From JBBCJR01 sp037190805 (GTDB lineage: Bacteria; Pseudomonadota; Alphaproteobacteria; Sphingomonadales; Sphingomonadaceae), in NCBI GenBank assembly GCA_037190805.1, contig JBBCJR010000023.1:42153-106152 (forward strand): a DNA stretch of 64,000 nt. The letters are read 5' to 3'. Under the pieces are notes generated by a model that saw nothing but the letters and a program-made list of their open reading frames with translations, was not told where the DNA came from and ran no database searches. Positions 17,726 to 29,135 of this stretch are shown in pieces (within the stretch, counting starts at the first letter, position 1; each line of letters opens with the position of its first letter). The position numbers and the translations under genes are program-made.

Positions 17726-18763
17726 ATGTCGCTCTACCCCCTCGTCCGCCCGCTGCTGTTCACGATCGAGCCCGAACGCGCTCACCGTTTGACGATCGCC
17801 GCCTTGAAGATGTTGCCGGCGACGATCACGCCGGCCCCCGATCCCCGAGTCGCGATACGGGTGGCGGGGCTCGACTTTCCCAATCCGGTGGGTCTTGCCG
17901 CCGGATTCGACAAGGACGCCGAGGTGCCGGACGCGATGCTGGCCCTCGGCTTCGGCTTCGTCGAAGTGGGTACGCTGACGCCGCTGCCGCAGGCGGGGAA
18001 TCCGCGCCCGCGGCTGTTCCGGCTGGCGGAGGACCAGGCGGTCATCAACCGCATGGGCTTCAACAATCGCGGCCAGACGGAGGCGCTGGCCCGGCTGGCG
18101 ACGCGGCGGCGGCGCGGTATCGTCGGGATCAACATCGGCGCCAACAAGGATGCCGTCGACCGCATCGCCGACTATGCGGCCGGCGTGCGCGCGGCCGCCC
18201 CCCTGGCGGACTATTTGACGATCAACATTTCGTCCCCCAACACGCCGGGTCTGCGTGCCCTCCAGTCGCGCGCGGCGCTCGACGAGTTGCTGGCGGGCGC
18301 GGTGGAAGCGCGGGGAGCCGGGGGGCCGCCGCTGTTTCTGAAAATCGCCCCTGACCTCGAACCCGCCGACATCGATGACATCGCGGCCGTGGTCGTCGCG
18401 CGCGGCATCGACGCGATCGTCGTCGCCAACACAACGATCACCCGTCCCCCTCTACAATCGCGCCATGCCGATGAGGCCGGCGGCCTGTCGGGCGCGCCGC
18501 TTCGCGACCTCGCCCTCGCCCGACTGCGTGACATGCGGCGGGCGACCGGCGGCGGCATCCCACTGATCGCCGCCGGCGGCATCGCCTCGGCGGCCGACGC
18601 CTATGCCCGCATCCGGGCAGGCGCCAGCCTGGTGCAACTCTATTCCGCGCTGGTCTATGAGGGACCGGGCCTTGCTCGACGCATCGCCACCGCCATGCCG
18701 GCCCTCCTGGCGCGGGACGGCTTCGCTTCGGTCGGCGAGGCTGTCGGCGTCGACGACGCCTGA
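17726..18763 (+). CDS. pyrD: Dihydroorotate dehydrogenase (quinone), class 2
   Basis: A 345-aa membrane-associated flavoenzyme that oxidises dihydroorotate to orotate using quinone, step four of pyrimidine synthesis. I start at ATG 17726 (MSLYPLVRPLLFTIEPERAH), the usual class 2 amphipathic N-terminus; the in-frame ATG at 17714 is an alternative. Motifs: FPNPVGLAAGFDKDAEV, INRMGFNNRG, NISSPNTPGLRALQ with the catalytic Ser, and NTTITRP. Length is normal. Confidence 0.96.
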   Translation: MSLYPLVRPLLFTIEPERAHRLTIAALKMLPATITPAPDPRVAIRVAGLDFPNPVGLAAGFDKDAEVPDAMLALGFGFVEVGTLTPLPQAGNPRPRLFRLAEDQAVINRMGFNNRGQTEALARLATRRRRGIVGINIGANKDAVDRIADYAAGVRAAAPLADYLTINISSPNTPGLRALQSRAALDELLAGAVEARGAGGPPLFLKIAPDLEPADIDDIAAVVVARGIDAIVVANTTITRPPLQSRHADEAGGLSGAPLRDLALARLRDMRRATGGGIPLIAAGGIASAADAYARIRAGASLVQLYSALVYEGPGLARRIATAMPALLARDGFASVGEAVGVDDA

Positions 18764-18842
18764 GCGAGGCGGGGCCTTGACCGTTGCGGCAACCCAACGA
18801 CGCCGCTTCCCCAGCGACTGAACTCCCTCTACGGTCCGCGCC

Positions 18843-20546
18843 ATGATGATCCAGCGCCTCGCCTGTCTGGCAGCCTTGCTGCTCGCCGCCTGCACCACGG
18901 CACCTTCCGCGCCCGTCGGGGCCGCCGGCCGGGGCGTGGTGTCGGCCGCCGACCCACGCGCGGCCGAAGCGGGACGATGGGCGCTGAACGAAGGCGGCAC
19001 CGCGGCCGACGCGACCATCGCCATGATGCTCGCCCTGACCGTGGTCGAACCCCAATCCTCCGGCATCGGCGGCGGGGGCCTGCTGGTCTATCACGATGCG
19101 CGCGGAGCCGGGCGCATCGACACCATCGACGGGCGCGAGACCGCGCCGGCATCGGCCAGTCCAAACCAGTTCATCGGCGCCGACGGCAAGCCACTGCCCT
19201 TCCGCGAAGCGGTGGCGAGCGGCCTGTCCGTCGGAGTCCCCGGCAATATCCGCCTGGCCGCCCGCGCCCATGAGCGCTGGGGCAAGCTGGACTGGGAGAT
19301 GCTGTTCAAGCCGGCGATCGATCTTGCCGATGGCGGCTTTCTGGTGACACCCGCCCTGCATCGGTCGCTGGTCCGGGCGCAGCGAAACTGGGCGGACTTC
19401 CCCGATATCCGCGCCATCTATTACGAACCGGACGGCACGCCCAAGGCGGTCGGCGCGCGCGTCCGCAATCCCGATCTGGCACGAGCGTTGCGCCGGATGG
19501 CCACCGAGGGACCCTCGGCTTTCTATACCGGGGCGGGCGCCGATGCGATCGTGCGCGCCGTTGCCGCCGCGCCTCATCATCCCAAGGCGCTGACCGCAGC
19601 CGATCTCGCCGCTTACCGGGCCAAGGACAGGGACTCGGTTTGCGCTCAGTATCGCAGCTATCGGATCTGCGGCATGGGCCCACCCTCGTCGGGGGCGACG
19701 ACGGTGCTCGGCATCCTTGGCATGCTCGAGCGATTCGACATGAAGGGACTGGGCAAGGACGACGCCCGCGCCTGGCACCTGATCGGCGAGGCAATGCGCC
19801 TCGCCTATGCCGATCGCCTGCTCTATCTGGGCGACAGCGATTTCGTGCCGGTACCGGTCGCGGGCCTGATCGATCCCGCCTACCTGACCGAGCGGTCGCA
19901 GCTGATCGACATCGACAGCACCCGGCGCGACTATCCGGCTGGCACGCCGCCCGGTGCACGGCCGCGCACCGCCGGCACCGGGGTCGACGAACAGGGCACG
20001 ACCCATTTCTCGGCCGTCGACGGCAGCGGCAACGTCGCCAGCATGACCTCCACTGTCGAGCAGGCCTTCGGCAGCCAGCTGATCGCCAACGGCTTCGTCC
20101 TCAACAACGAGCTGACCGACTTCAGCTTCGTCCCCGAACGGGACGGCGCGCCGGTCGCCAATCGGGTCGAGCCGGGCAAGCGGCCCCTGTCGTCGATGTC
20201 GCCGACCATCGTCTATGATCAGAGCGGTCGTCCGGTGCTCGCGATCGGATCGGCGGGCGGGCCGCGCATCATCATGCACGTCACCAAGGCACTCGTCGGC
20301 TATATCGACTGGGGCCTGACGGCGGCCGAAGCGATCGCGCTGCCCAATCTCTATTTCTCGCGCAGCGGCGGGCTGATGGTCGAAGCCGGCACCAGCGTCG
20401 ACGCGATGCGCCCGGCGCTGGCGCGACTCGGCCAGACGGTGGTGGCCGCCGATCTCGATTCCAAGCTGAACGCGGTGGAATGGACGGAGAGCGGCTGGCG
20501 CGGCGCCGCCGACCCGCGCAGCGAAGGCGTCGCCCTCAGCCAGTAG
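18843..20546 (+). CDS. ggt: Gamma-glutamyltransferase
   Basis: A 567-aa Ntn-hydrolase that cleaves and transfers the gamma-glutamyl group of glutathione. A signal peptide with lipobox (LLLAAC, Cys near residue 17) suggests it is a lipoprotein of the envelope. The proenzyme cleaves itself at the nucleophile, T386 in GTTHFSAVDGSGNVAS, giving large and small subunits. The ligand region (RPLSSMSPTIVYD, GSAGGPRII) is intact. It lies 79 bases after pyrD on the same strand. Confidence 0.95.
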   Translation: MMIQRLACLAALLLAACTTAPSAPVGAAGRGVVSAADPRAAEAGRWALNEGGTAADATIAMMLALTVVEPQSSGIGGGGLLVYHDARGAGRIDTIDGRETAPASASPNQFIGADGKPLPFREAVASGLSVGVPGNIRLAARAHERWGKLDWEMLFKPAIDLADGGFLVTPALHRSLVRAQRNWADFPDIRAIYYEPDGTPKAVGARVRNPDLARALRRMATEGPSAFYTGAGADAIVRAVAAAPHHPKALTAADLAAYRAKDRDSVCAQYRSYRICGMGPPSSGATTVLGILGMLERFDMKGLGKDDARAWHLIGEAMRLAYADRLLYLGDSDFVPVPVAGLIDPAYLTERSQLIDIDSTRRDYPAGTPPGARPRTAGTGVDEQGTTHFSAVDGSGNVASMTSTVEQAFGSQLIANGFVLNNELTDFSFVPERDGAPVANRVEPGKRPLSSMSPTIVYDQSGRPVLAIGSAGGPRIIMHVTKALVGYIDWGLTAAEAIALPNLYFSRSGGLMVEAGTSVDAMRPALARLGQTVVAADLDSKLNAVEWTESGWRGAADPRSEGVALSQ

Positions 20547-20642
20547 ATCGACGGTTTCGCCAGTCGAAGGCTCTGGACGGAACGGCCCGCTTCGGACAGG
20601 ATTCGGAACCAACGACAATGATATAGCCGCTTGGGGAGAGCG

Positions 20643-22427
20643 ATGCGGGACTTCGAGACGTTTCCGAACCTGGTCACGATGTTCTTCGCCCGAGCTGCCG
20701 AGCGCGGCGATGCCCCCTTCCTGTGGTCAAGCCATGAGGGCCGCTGGCAGGCGATCAGCTGGCGCGCGGCGGCAATGCAGGTCGCCACGATCGCCGCGGC
20801 ACTGAAAGGGCTCGGTTTCCAGCCCGGTGATCGCGTCGCGCTGGTCTCGGAAAACCGCCCTGAATGGTGTTTGACCGACTTGGGGATCATGGCCGCCGGT
20901 TGCGTTACCGTTCCCACCTACACGACCAACACCGAGCGCGATCATCTGCATGTGCTGGAAAACAGCGGCGCCAGGGCCGTGTTCGTGTCGACGCAGAAGC
21001 TTGCCCGCACGGTCATGCAGGCGGCTCTGCGATCGACGGCATGCCGGACCGTGATCGGGTTCGAGCCGATCCGCGCCGGCCAGGCCGGCGACATCGCCGT
21101 CCTCGATCTGGAGCCCCTGCTCGCCGCCCATCCCGGCGATGTGGACGCAACGACGGCAACGGTCGCCACGATGCAGCGACACGACCTTGCCTGCATCATC
21201 TATACCAGCGGCACCGGCGGCGCGCCGCGCGGCGTACGCCAACATCACGGCGCCATCCTCAAGAATGTCGAGGGTTGCATCGACATCATCGCCAACGATT
21301 TCGGCTGGGGGGAGGAGGTGTTCCTGTCCTTCCTGCCCCTCAGCCATGCCTATGAACATTCGGGCGGGCAGTTCCTGCCGATCGGGTTGGGCGGCCAGAT
21401 CTATTATGCCGAAAGCCTGGAGAAGCTGGCCGCCAATATTGCCGAAGTGCGGCCGACGATCATGGTCACCGTGCCCCGGCTGTTCGAGATGCTGCGCCAG
21501 CGGATCGTCAAGGCGGTTGAAAAGGAAGGGGCCATTCCCAACTACCTCGTTCGCCGGGCGCTGGAACTGGGGGCGAAGGATCGCCTCGGCCTTGCCGACC
21601 GGCCGATCGACTTCATTCTCGAGCGCACTATCCGGCCCAAGATACGCAAGCGCTTCGGCGGCCGGATGAAGGCGCTGGTATCGGGTGGCGCGCCCCTCAA
21701 TGCCGAGGTCGATACATTCTTCCGCGCTCTCGGCCTCACCCTGCTGCAAGGCTATGGTCAGACCGAATCAGGACCCGTGATCAGTTGCGGCCGTCCCGCC
21801 GCCGGGCTGAAGGCGGGCACTGTCGGCCCGCCGTTGAAGGACGTCGAGGTCAGGATCGCCGAGGATGGCGAGATCCTGGTGCGGGGCGAACTCGTCATGC
21901 ACGGCTATTGGCACAATGAGGAGGAGACGGCCCGCGTCCTCAAGGACGGCTGGCTCCATACCGGCGATATCGGTCGCTTCGACGATGGCGGCCGGCTGAT
22001 GATCACCGACCGCAAGAAGGACCTGATCGTCAACGACAAGGGCGACAATGTCTCGCCCGCACGGGTCGAGGGAATGCTGACCCTGGAGCCGGAGATTCTG
22101 CAGGCGATGGTCAGCGGCGATCGCCGCCCCTATCTGGTCGGCCTGATCGTGCCCGATCCCGACTGGATGAAGACCTGGGCGGACCAGCATGGCGTTCCCG
22201 CCGAGTTGTCGATGCTGAAAGGCGATCCCGATTTCAACCGGGCGGTGATGACCGCCGTCGACAGAGTGAACGCAAGCCTGTCGGTGATCGAGAAAGTACG
22301 GCGCGTGATCATTGCCGACGCGCCCTTCACCGTCGACGAGGAAACGCTGACGCCGTCGATGAAGATTCGCCGCCATGTGCTGAAAGCTCGTTACGGCCCC
22401 CGCCTCGACGCTCTGTATCGCGCATAG
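20643..22427 (+). CDS. Long-chain acyl-CoA synthetase (AMP-forming)
   Basis: A 594-aa ANL-family ligase that activates long-chain fatty acids through an acyl-AMP. I start at ATG 20643, with GGGGAG just upstream; the TTG at 20631 overlaps that site. Motifs include the P-loop IIYTSGTGGAPRGV, LQGYGQTES, GWLHTGDIGRFDDGGRLMITDRKKDLI and the catalytic Lys near the C-terminus (SMKIRRHVL). The P-loop has GTGGAPRG where most members have GTTGxPKG. The layout resembles FadD15-type enzymes. It is followed by a terminator. Confidence 0.93.
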   Translation: MRDFETFPNLVTMFFARAAERGDAPFLWSSHEGRWQAISWRAAAMQVATIAAALKGLGFQPGDRVALVSENRPEWCLTDLGIMAAGCVTVPTYTTNTERDHLHVLENSGARAVFVSTQKLARTVMQAALRSTACRTVIGFEPIRAGQAGDIAVLDLEPLLAAHPGDVDATTATVATMQRHDLACIIYTSGTGGAPRGVRQHHGAILKNVEGCIDIIANDFGWGEEVFLSFLPLSHAYEHSGGQFLPIGLGGQIYYAESLEKLAANIAEVRPTIMVTVPRLFEMLRQRIVKAVEKEGAIPNYLVRRALELGAKDRLGLADRPIDFILERTIRPKIRKRFGGRMKALVSGGAPLNAEVDTFFRALGLTLLQGYGQTESGPVISCGRPAAGLKAGTVGPPLKDVEVRIAEDGEILVRGELVMHGYWHNEEETARVLKDGWLHTGDIGRFDDGGRLMITDRKKDLIVNDKGDNVSPARVEGMLTLEPEILQAMVSGDRRPYLVGLIVPDPDWMKTWADQHGVPAELSMLKGDPDFNRAVMTAVDRVNASLSVIEKVRRVIIADAPFTVDEETLTPSMKIRRHVLKARYGPRLDALYRA

Positions 22428-22581
22428 GCAAAGCCGCCGCCGCCGAATCAGGCCGCACCCCGACCTCACGATCGGCGAGCACCTCATGGACCGACACACC
22501 GCCCCTGCGTGCCCGATGCGGAGGTGCCTCGGTCTGCTTGCGTCCTGCCGCCGGCCCTGCTAGCAGGCGCGCGAGCCGTGT

Positions 22582-22606
22582 GGGGGGCGTTCGTTGCCCC
22601 CTTTTT
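22582..22606 (+). terminator. Terminator between the acyl-CoA synthetase gene and atpH
   Basis: Stem GGGGGC / GCCCCC around a GTTCGTT loop, followed by TTTTTGC. It ends 39 bases before the atpH start, so the atp promoter must overlap it or read through from upstream. Confidence 0.7.
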
Positions 22607-22644
22607 GCATGGCTGAAAATCCTCTCTGACGGAGACTGGAGCTG

Positions 22645-23199
22645 GTGGACGCTTCCGGCGGAATTGCGACAGGCTTGGCGGGACGTTACGCGACCGCCCT
22701 CTTCGGCCTCGCGCGTGACGAGAATGCGATCGAGGCGGTTTCGACCAGCCTCGCCGGATTGAAGGCCGCGCTCGCCGAATCGGGCGACCTCGCCAAGCTG
22801 ACGACCAGCGCCGTCGTCTCGCGTACGCAGGCCAAGTCCGCCATCGCCGCCGTCGCCGGCGCGCTCGGCACGGACCCGCTGACCGCCCGCTTCCTCGGCG
22901 TCCTTGCCGAAAACCGCCGCCTTGCCGCTTTGCCCGCCGTGATCCGCACCTTCGATGCGCTGGCAGCGGACGCGCGGGGCGAGATGCGGGCCGCCGTTAC
23001 CTCCGCCGTGCCGCTCGACGCGGCGCAGAAGAAGGCGCTGGCCACGCGCCTCAAAACCGAATTGGGTCGCGAGGTCGCCATCGACCTCGATGTCGACCCG
23101 GCGATCCTGGGCGGCCTCGTCGTCCGGATCGGCAGCCGCATGATCGACAGCTCGATCGCAACCAAGTTGAACAGCCTCGCCTACGCGATGAAGGGGTGA
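22645..23199 (+). CDS. atpH: ATP synthase F1 subunit delta
   Basis: A 184-aa subunit that joins the F1 head to the peripheral stalk. The start is GTG 22645 with GGAG upstream, giving MDASGGIATGLAGRYATALFGLA, the typical delta opening. The conserved C-terminal run EVAIDLDVDPAILGGLVVRIGSRMID is present. It is the first gene of an atpHAGDC operon; the F0 genes are elsewhere, as is usual in alphaproteobacteria. Confidence 0.96.
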   Translation: MDASGGIATGLAGRYATALFGLARDENAIEAVSTSLAGLKAALAESGDLAKLTTSAVVSRTQAKSAIAAVAGALGTDPLTARFLGVLAENRRLAALPAVIRTFDALAADARGEMRAAVTSAVPLDAAQKKALATRLKTELGREVAIDLDVDPAILGGLVVRIGSRMIDSSIATKLNSLAYAMKG

Positions 23200-23201
23200 A
23201 A

Positions 23202-24731
<1,530 letters not shown>

Positions 24732-24760
24732 ACCGCGGAACAAGGAGCAGGTAGGGACAG

Positions 24761-25651
24761 ATGCCCAGCCTCAAAAGCCTGAAAGTCCGGATCGCCTCGG
24801 TCAAATCGACCCAGAAGATCACCAAGGCGATGAAGATGGTCGCGGCCGCCAAGCTGCGCCGCGCGCAGGAGGCGGCCGAGGCCGGCCGCCCCTATGCCGA
24901 GCGGCTGGCCGCCGTCATGGGTTCGCTGGGCGCCAAGATCGAGGTCAACCCGGAAAGCCCGGCGCTGCTCGCCGGCACCGGGCGCGACCAGGTCCATCTG
25001 CTGATCGTGGCGACGTCGGAGCGTGGCCTTGCCGGCGCGTTCAACTCCTCGATCGTCAAGGCCGCACGGCTGAAGGCCGAGACGCTGAAGGCCGAGGGCA
25101 AGACGGTCCGGATCTATCTGGTCGGCAAGAAGGGCCGGGCGCCGTTGCAGCGGCTGTTCCCGAACGACATCGCCCATTATGTCGACATGAGCCACATCAA
25201 GAACGTGGCCTTCTCGGACGCACAGGCGATCGCGGACGACGTCGCGCGCCGTTATGAAGCTGGCGAGTTCGACGTCGCGCACCTGTTCTTCGCGCGCTTC
25301 CAGTCGGCGCTGGTTCAGGAACCGACGGTCCAGCAGCTGATTCCGGTCCCGCTGCCGTCGGCCAACGACAACGCCGCCCCCGCCGGCGGTGTCGACGCGG
25401 CGGTCGAATATGAGCCGGACGAGGAGGAGATTCTCGCCACCCTGCTGCCGCGCAACATCGCGGTGCAGATCTTCGGCGCGCTCCTCGAAAATGCGGCATC
25501 CGAACAGGGCAGCCGCATGACCGCCATGGACAACGCCACCCGCAATGCCGGCGACATGATCAACCGGCTGTCCATCCAGTACAACCGCAGCCGCCAGGCG
25601 GCGATCACGACCGAACTGATCGAGATCATCGCCGGCGCGGAAGCGCTTTAA
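24761..25651 (+). CDS. atpG: ATP synthase F1 subunit gamma
   Basis: A 296-aa rotor-shaft subunit. The N-terminal coiled coil (MPSLKSLKVRIASVKSTQKI, then TKAMKMVAAAKLRRAQ) and the C-terminal signature (MTAMDNATRNAGDMINRL, then YNRSRQAAITTELIEI) are both present. A GGAGCAGG site precedes the ATG. The gap to atpA is 29 bases. Confidence 0.97.
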   Translation: MPSLKSLKVRIASVKSTQKITKAMKMVAAAKLRRAQEAAEAGRPYAERLAAVMGSLGAKIEVNPESPALLAGTGRDQVHLLIVATSERGLAGAFNSSIVKAARLKAETLKAEGKTVRIYLVGKKGRAPLQRLFPNDIAHYVDMSHIKNVAFSDAQAIADDVARRYEAGEFDVAHLFFARFQSALVQEPTVQQLIPVPLPSANDNAAPAGGVDAAVEYEPDEEEILATLLPRNIAVQIFGALLENAASEQGSRMTAMDNATRNAGDMINRLSIQYNRSRQAAITTELIEIIAGAEAL

Positions 25652-25708
25652 TCCATCGGCCGCGCTAAGCGGCGTCACGAGACCAGTCAGGCAAGGGAAC
25701 ACCAGGTC

Positions 25709-27175
<1,467 letters not shown>

Positions 27176-27274
27176 GCGAAACTCATCTTTCCCCGGTTGC
27201 GGGGGAAGTCAGGAACGGGAGCGGCGTCCCCCGCCGCTCCCAACCCCGCCCAGGGCGGGGGGAGATAGGCGGAT

Positions 27275-27682
27275 ATGGCAAACCTCCACTTCGAACTCGT
27301 CACTCCCGAGCGGCTGGTCCGGTCGGCCGAGGTCTATATGGTCGTGGTTCCCGGCACGGAAGGCGACTTCGGGGTGCTGGAAGGCCATGCACCGTTCATG
27401 ACCACCATCCGCCCCGGCGCTATCGCCATCTACGCCGCTGACGGCGCGGTGCCTGAGCGCATCTTCATCGACGGCGGCTTCGCCGAAGTCAGCGACAAGG
27501 GCCTGACCATTCTCGCCGAAGGCGCGACCCCGATCGCCGACATCGACGCCGCCCAGATCCAGCGCGAACAGACCGAAGCGAACGAAGCCTTGCGCTACGC
27601 CAAGACCGAGGTCGAAACCGACATCGCACAGCGCCGCCTGGATCGCGTCGAGGCCCTGCAGGCAGCTGTCACCGGCGCCTGA
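27275..27682 (+). CDS. atpC: ATP synthase F1 subunit epsilon
   Basis: A 135-aa subunit that couples rotation to F0 and inhibits idle ATP hydrolysis. The N-terminal beta domain (LHFELVTPERLVRSAEVYMV, then VPGTEGDFGVLEGHAPFMT) is complete. The C-terminal helical arm is short but present. The start follows GGGGGGAGATAGGCGGAT. The 99-base gap from atpD is longer than others in the operon and G-rich. Confidence 0.96.
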   Translation: MANLHFELVTPERLVRSAEVYMVVVPGTEGDFGVLEGHAPFMTTIRPGAIAIYAADGAVPERIFIDGGFAEVSDKGLTILAEGATPIADIDAAQIQREQTEANEALRYAKTEVETDIAQRRLDRVEALQAAVTGA

Positions 27683-27706
27683 TACGTTTCCCGAAAAAGA
27701 ACATCT

Positions 27707-27739
27707 AGCCCGCTTCGTTTTCGGCGAAGCGGGCTTTTT
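27707..27739 (+). terminator. Terminator of the atp operon
   Basis: Stem AGCCCGCTTCG / CGAAGCGGGCT with a short TTTTCGG-containing loop, followed by TTTTTAA, 24 bases after the atpC stop. One of the clearest terminators in the window. Confidence 0.9.
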
Positions 27740-27812
27740 AATGTCGATCCACAGAACGATCCGTTCGCTAGCAAGCCGGGCAGATATTGAGGACCGGCCC
27801 GAAAATAGGGCG

Positions 27813-28208
27813 ATGAACGTTCGCCCCACCATTGCAACAACCATGTTCTACATCACCTTCGCGTTGTGGCTCACGGCGCGAAGCTACAATGGGTTTGGGT
27901 TCTATGCCTGGGCCGCTACCCCCATGATCCAAGATTTCCTGAGTGTAGCCGTGTTCGGCATATTCGGTATCGTTGTCGTACTCGCCGCACGACGCGGAAT
28001 AAAGATAAGAACTCTCCCTTGGATTGATGCGATCATACTAGGTTGTGCGTGTCTGGCATTCGACTTGCTATGGAGGCAGCTAAGCTCCCATGCTTGGAAG
28101 GCATTCAAGCTCACTGCCATAGGCGTTGATGTGGCTACCCCTCTGATTGCGGGCCTGGGTATATTCGCATTGATTGGAGATTGGCGACGTCAGCGACACG
28201 TCGGTTGA
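27813..28208 (+). CDS. Unknown membrane protein of low GC content
   Basis: A 131-aa protein from ATG 27813 (an earlier in-frame ATG at 27741 overlaps the atp terminator). I do not recognise it. Four hydrophobic stretches (about residues 9-27, 34-54, 70-88 and 105-122) suggest a four-helix inner-membrane protein. Codon use differs from all neighbours: many A/T-ending codons (ATA, GTA, CTA, AGA) where the rest of the window ends in G/C. It lies just past the atp terminator and converges on a methyltransferase gene, a likely spot for an inserted gene. It may be acquired DNA or a fast-evolving orphan. Confidence 0.6.
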   Translation: MNVRPTIATTMFYITFALWLTARSYNGFGFYAWAATPMIQDFLSVAVFGIFGIVVVLAARRGIKIRTLPWIDAIILGCACLAFDLLWRQLSSHAWKAFKLTAIGVDVATPLIAGLGIFALIGDWRRQRHVG

Positions 28209-28256
28209 TGAACCGCATGGGCAGTTAGCCACCAAACTCATTCATTCATGCATTGC

Positions 28257-29135
28257 TTACGGCCTACACCCACCACCCTGCCACCGCGCGAAGATCGCGG
28301 TTGGGAGCATCAGGCCGCGCGCTTCCTCTCGGATAGCCATTTCGCCCGCTTCGATATGGCCACCGAGATCGGCCGTCACCTGTTCCATCAGCGCGCCGAT
28401 CGCCAAGGCCGACATGCGGATCGCGTAGACGGTGAGGACGAGGAAGGAGGAGCGCTCGTCGAGCAGGGCGCGGCAGCCGGCGATCAGTTCGGGCAGCCCT
28501 TCCTCCAGCCGCCACACCTCGCCTTCCGGGCCGCGTCCGAACTTGGGCGGGTCGAGGATGATGCCGTCATAACGGCGGCCGCGCCGGACCTCGCGGCGAA
28601 CGAACTTCAGCGCGTCGTCGATCAGCCAGCGCACCGGCGCGTCGGTCATGCCCGACAGCGCCTGATTGGCCTTTGCGGCCTCCACCGCCTTTTTCGAGGC
28701 ATCGACATGGGTCACACGCCCGCCGGCGGCCGCCAGCGCGAGCGTACCGACGCCGGTGTAGCCGAACAGGTTCAGATACTCCCCGTCCGGCCGCACCCGT
28801 TCCCGCATCCACGCCCATTGCGGCGCCATGTCGGGGAAGAAGGCGAGGTGGCGGAAGGGCGTGCAGGCGGCATGGAACCGCACATCTTCCCAGCCGAGCG
28901 GCCAGCTTGCCGGCACGCGACCAGCATCGAGTTGCCAGCGGCCGCCGCCATCCTCATCCGACCCACCGACGAACTCGCCATCGGCCTGCCAGTCGGGACT
29001 GGCGGGTGCCCACATTGCCTGCGGTTCCGGGCGGATCAGGCGAACGCGGCCATAGCGTTCCAATTTCCGCCCATGCCCTGAATCGAGAAGGCCGAAATCG
29101 GCCCACGGCTCGGCAATGAGAATCGGCAGAGTCAC
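28257..29135 (-). CDS. Class I SAM-dependent methyltransferase, RlmI-like
   Basis: A 292-aa protein. The C-terminal Rossmann methyltransferase domain carries the SAM motif LNLFGYTGVGTLALAAAGG and the catalytic region YDGIILDPPKFGRGPEGE, the DPPxF form seen in RlmI/RlmK-type 23S rRNA cytosine methyltransferases. It lacks the N-terminal PUA domain of full RlmI, which is about 390 aa. The start overlaps the M16 peptidase stop by 4 bases, making it the last gene of the cta-thrC block. Confidence 0.85.
   Translation of the reverse strand: MTLPILIAEPWADFGLLDSGHGRKLERYGRVRLIRPEPQAMWAPASPDWQADGEFVGGSDEDGGGRWQLDAGRVPASWPLGWEDVRFHAACTPFRHLAFFPDMAPQWAWMRERVRPDGEYLNLFGYTGVGTLALAAAGGRVTHVDASKKAVEAAKANQALSGMTDAPVRWLIDDALKFVRREVRRGRRYDGIILDPPKFGRGPEGEVWRLEEGLPELIAGCRALLDERSSFLVLTVYAIRMSALAIGALMEQVTADLGGHIEAGEMAIREEARGLMLPTAIFARWQGGGCRP

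Noticed and set aside
18438..20618. 726-codon open frame on the minus strand
   Set aside because: Antisense to pyrD and ggt, with low-complexity Arg/Gly/Asp composition. Both sense genes are clear.
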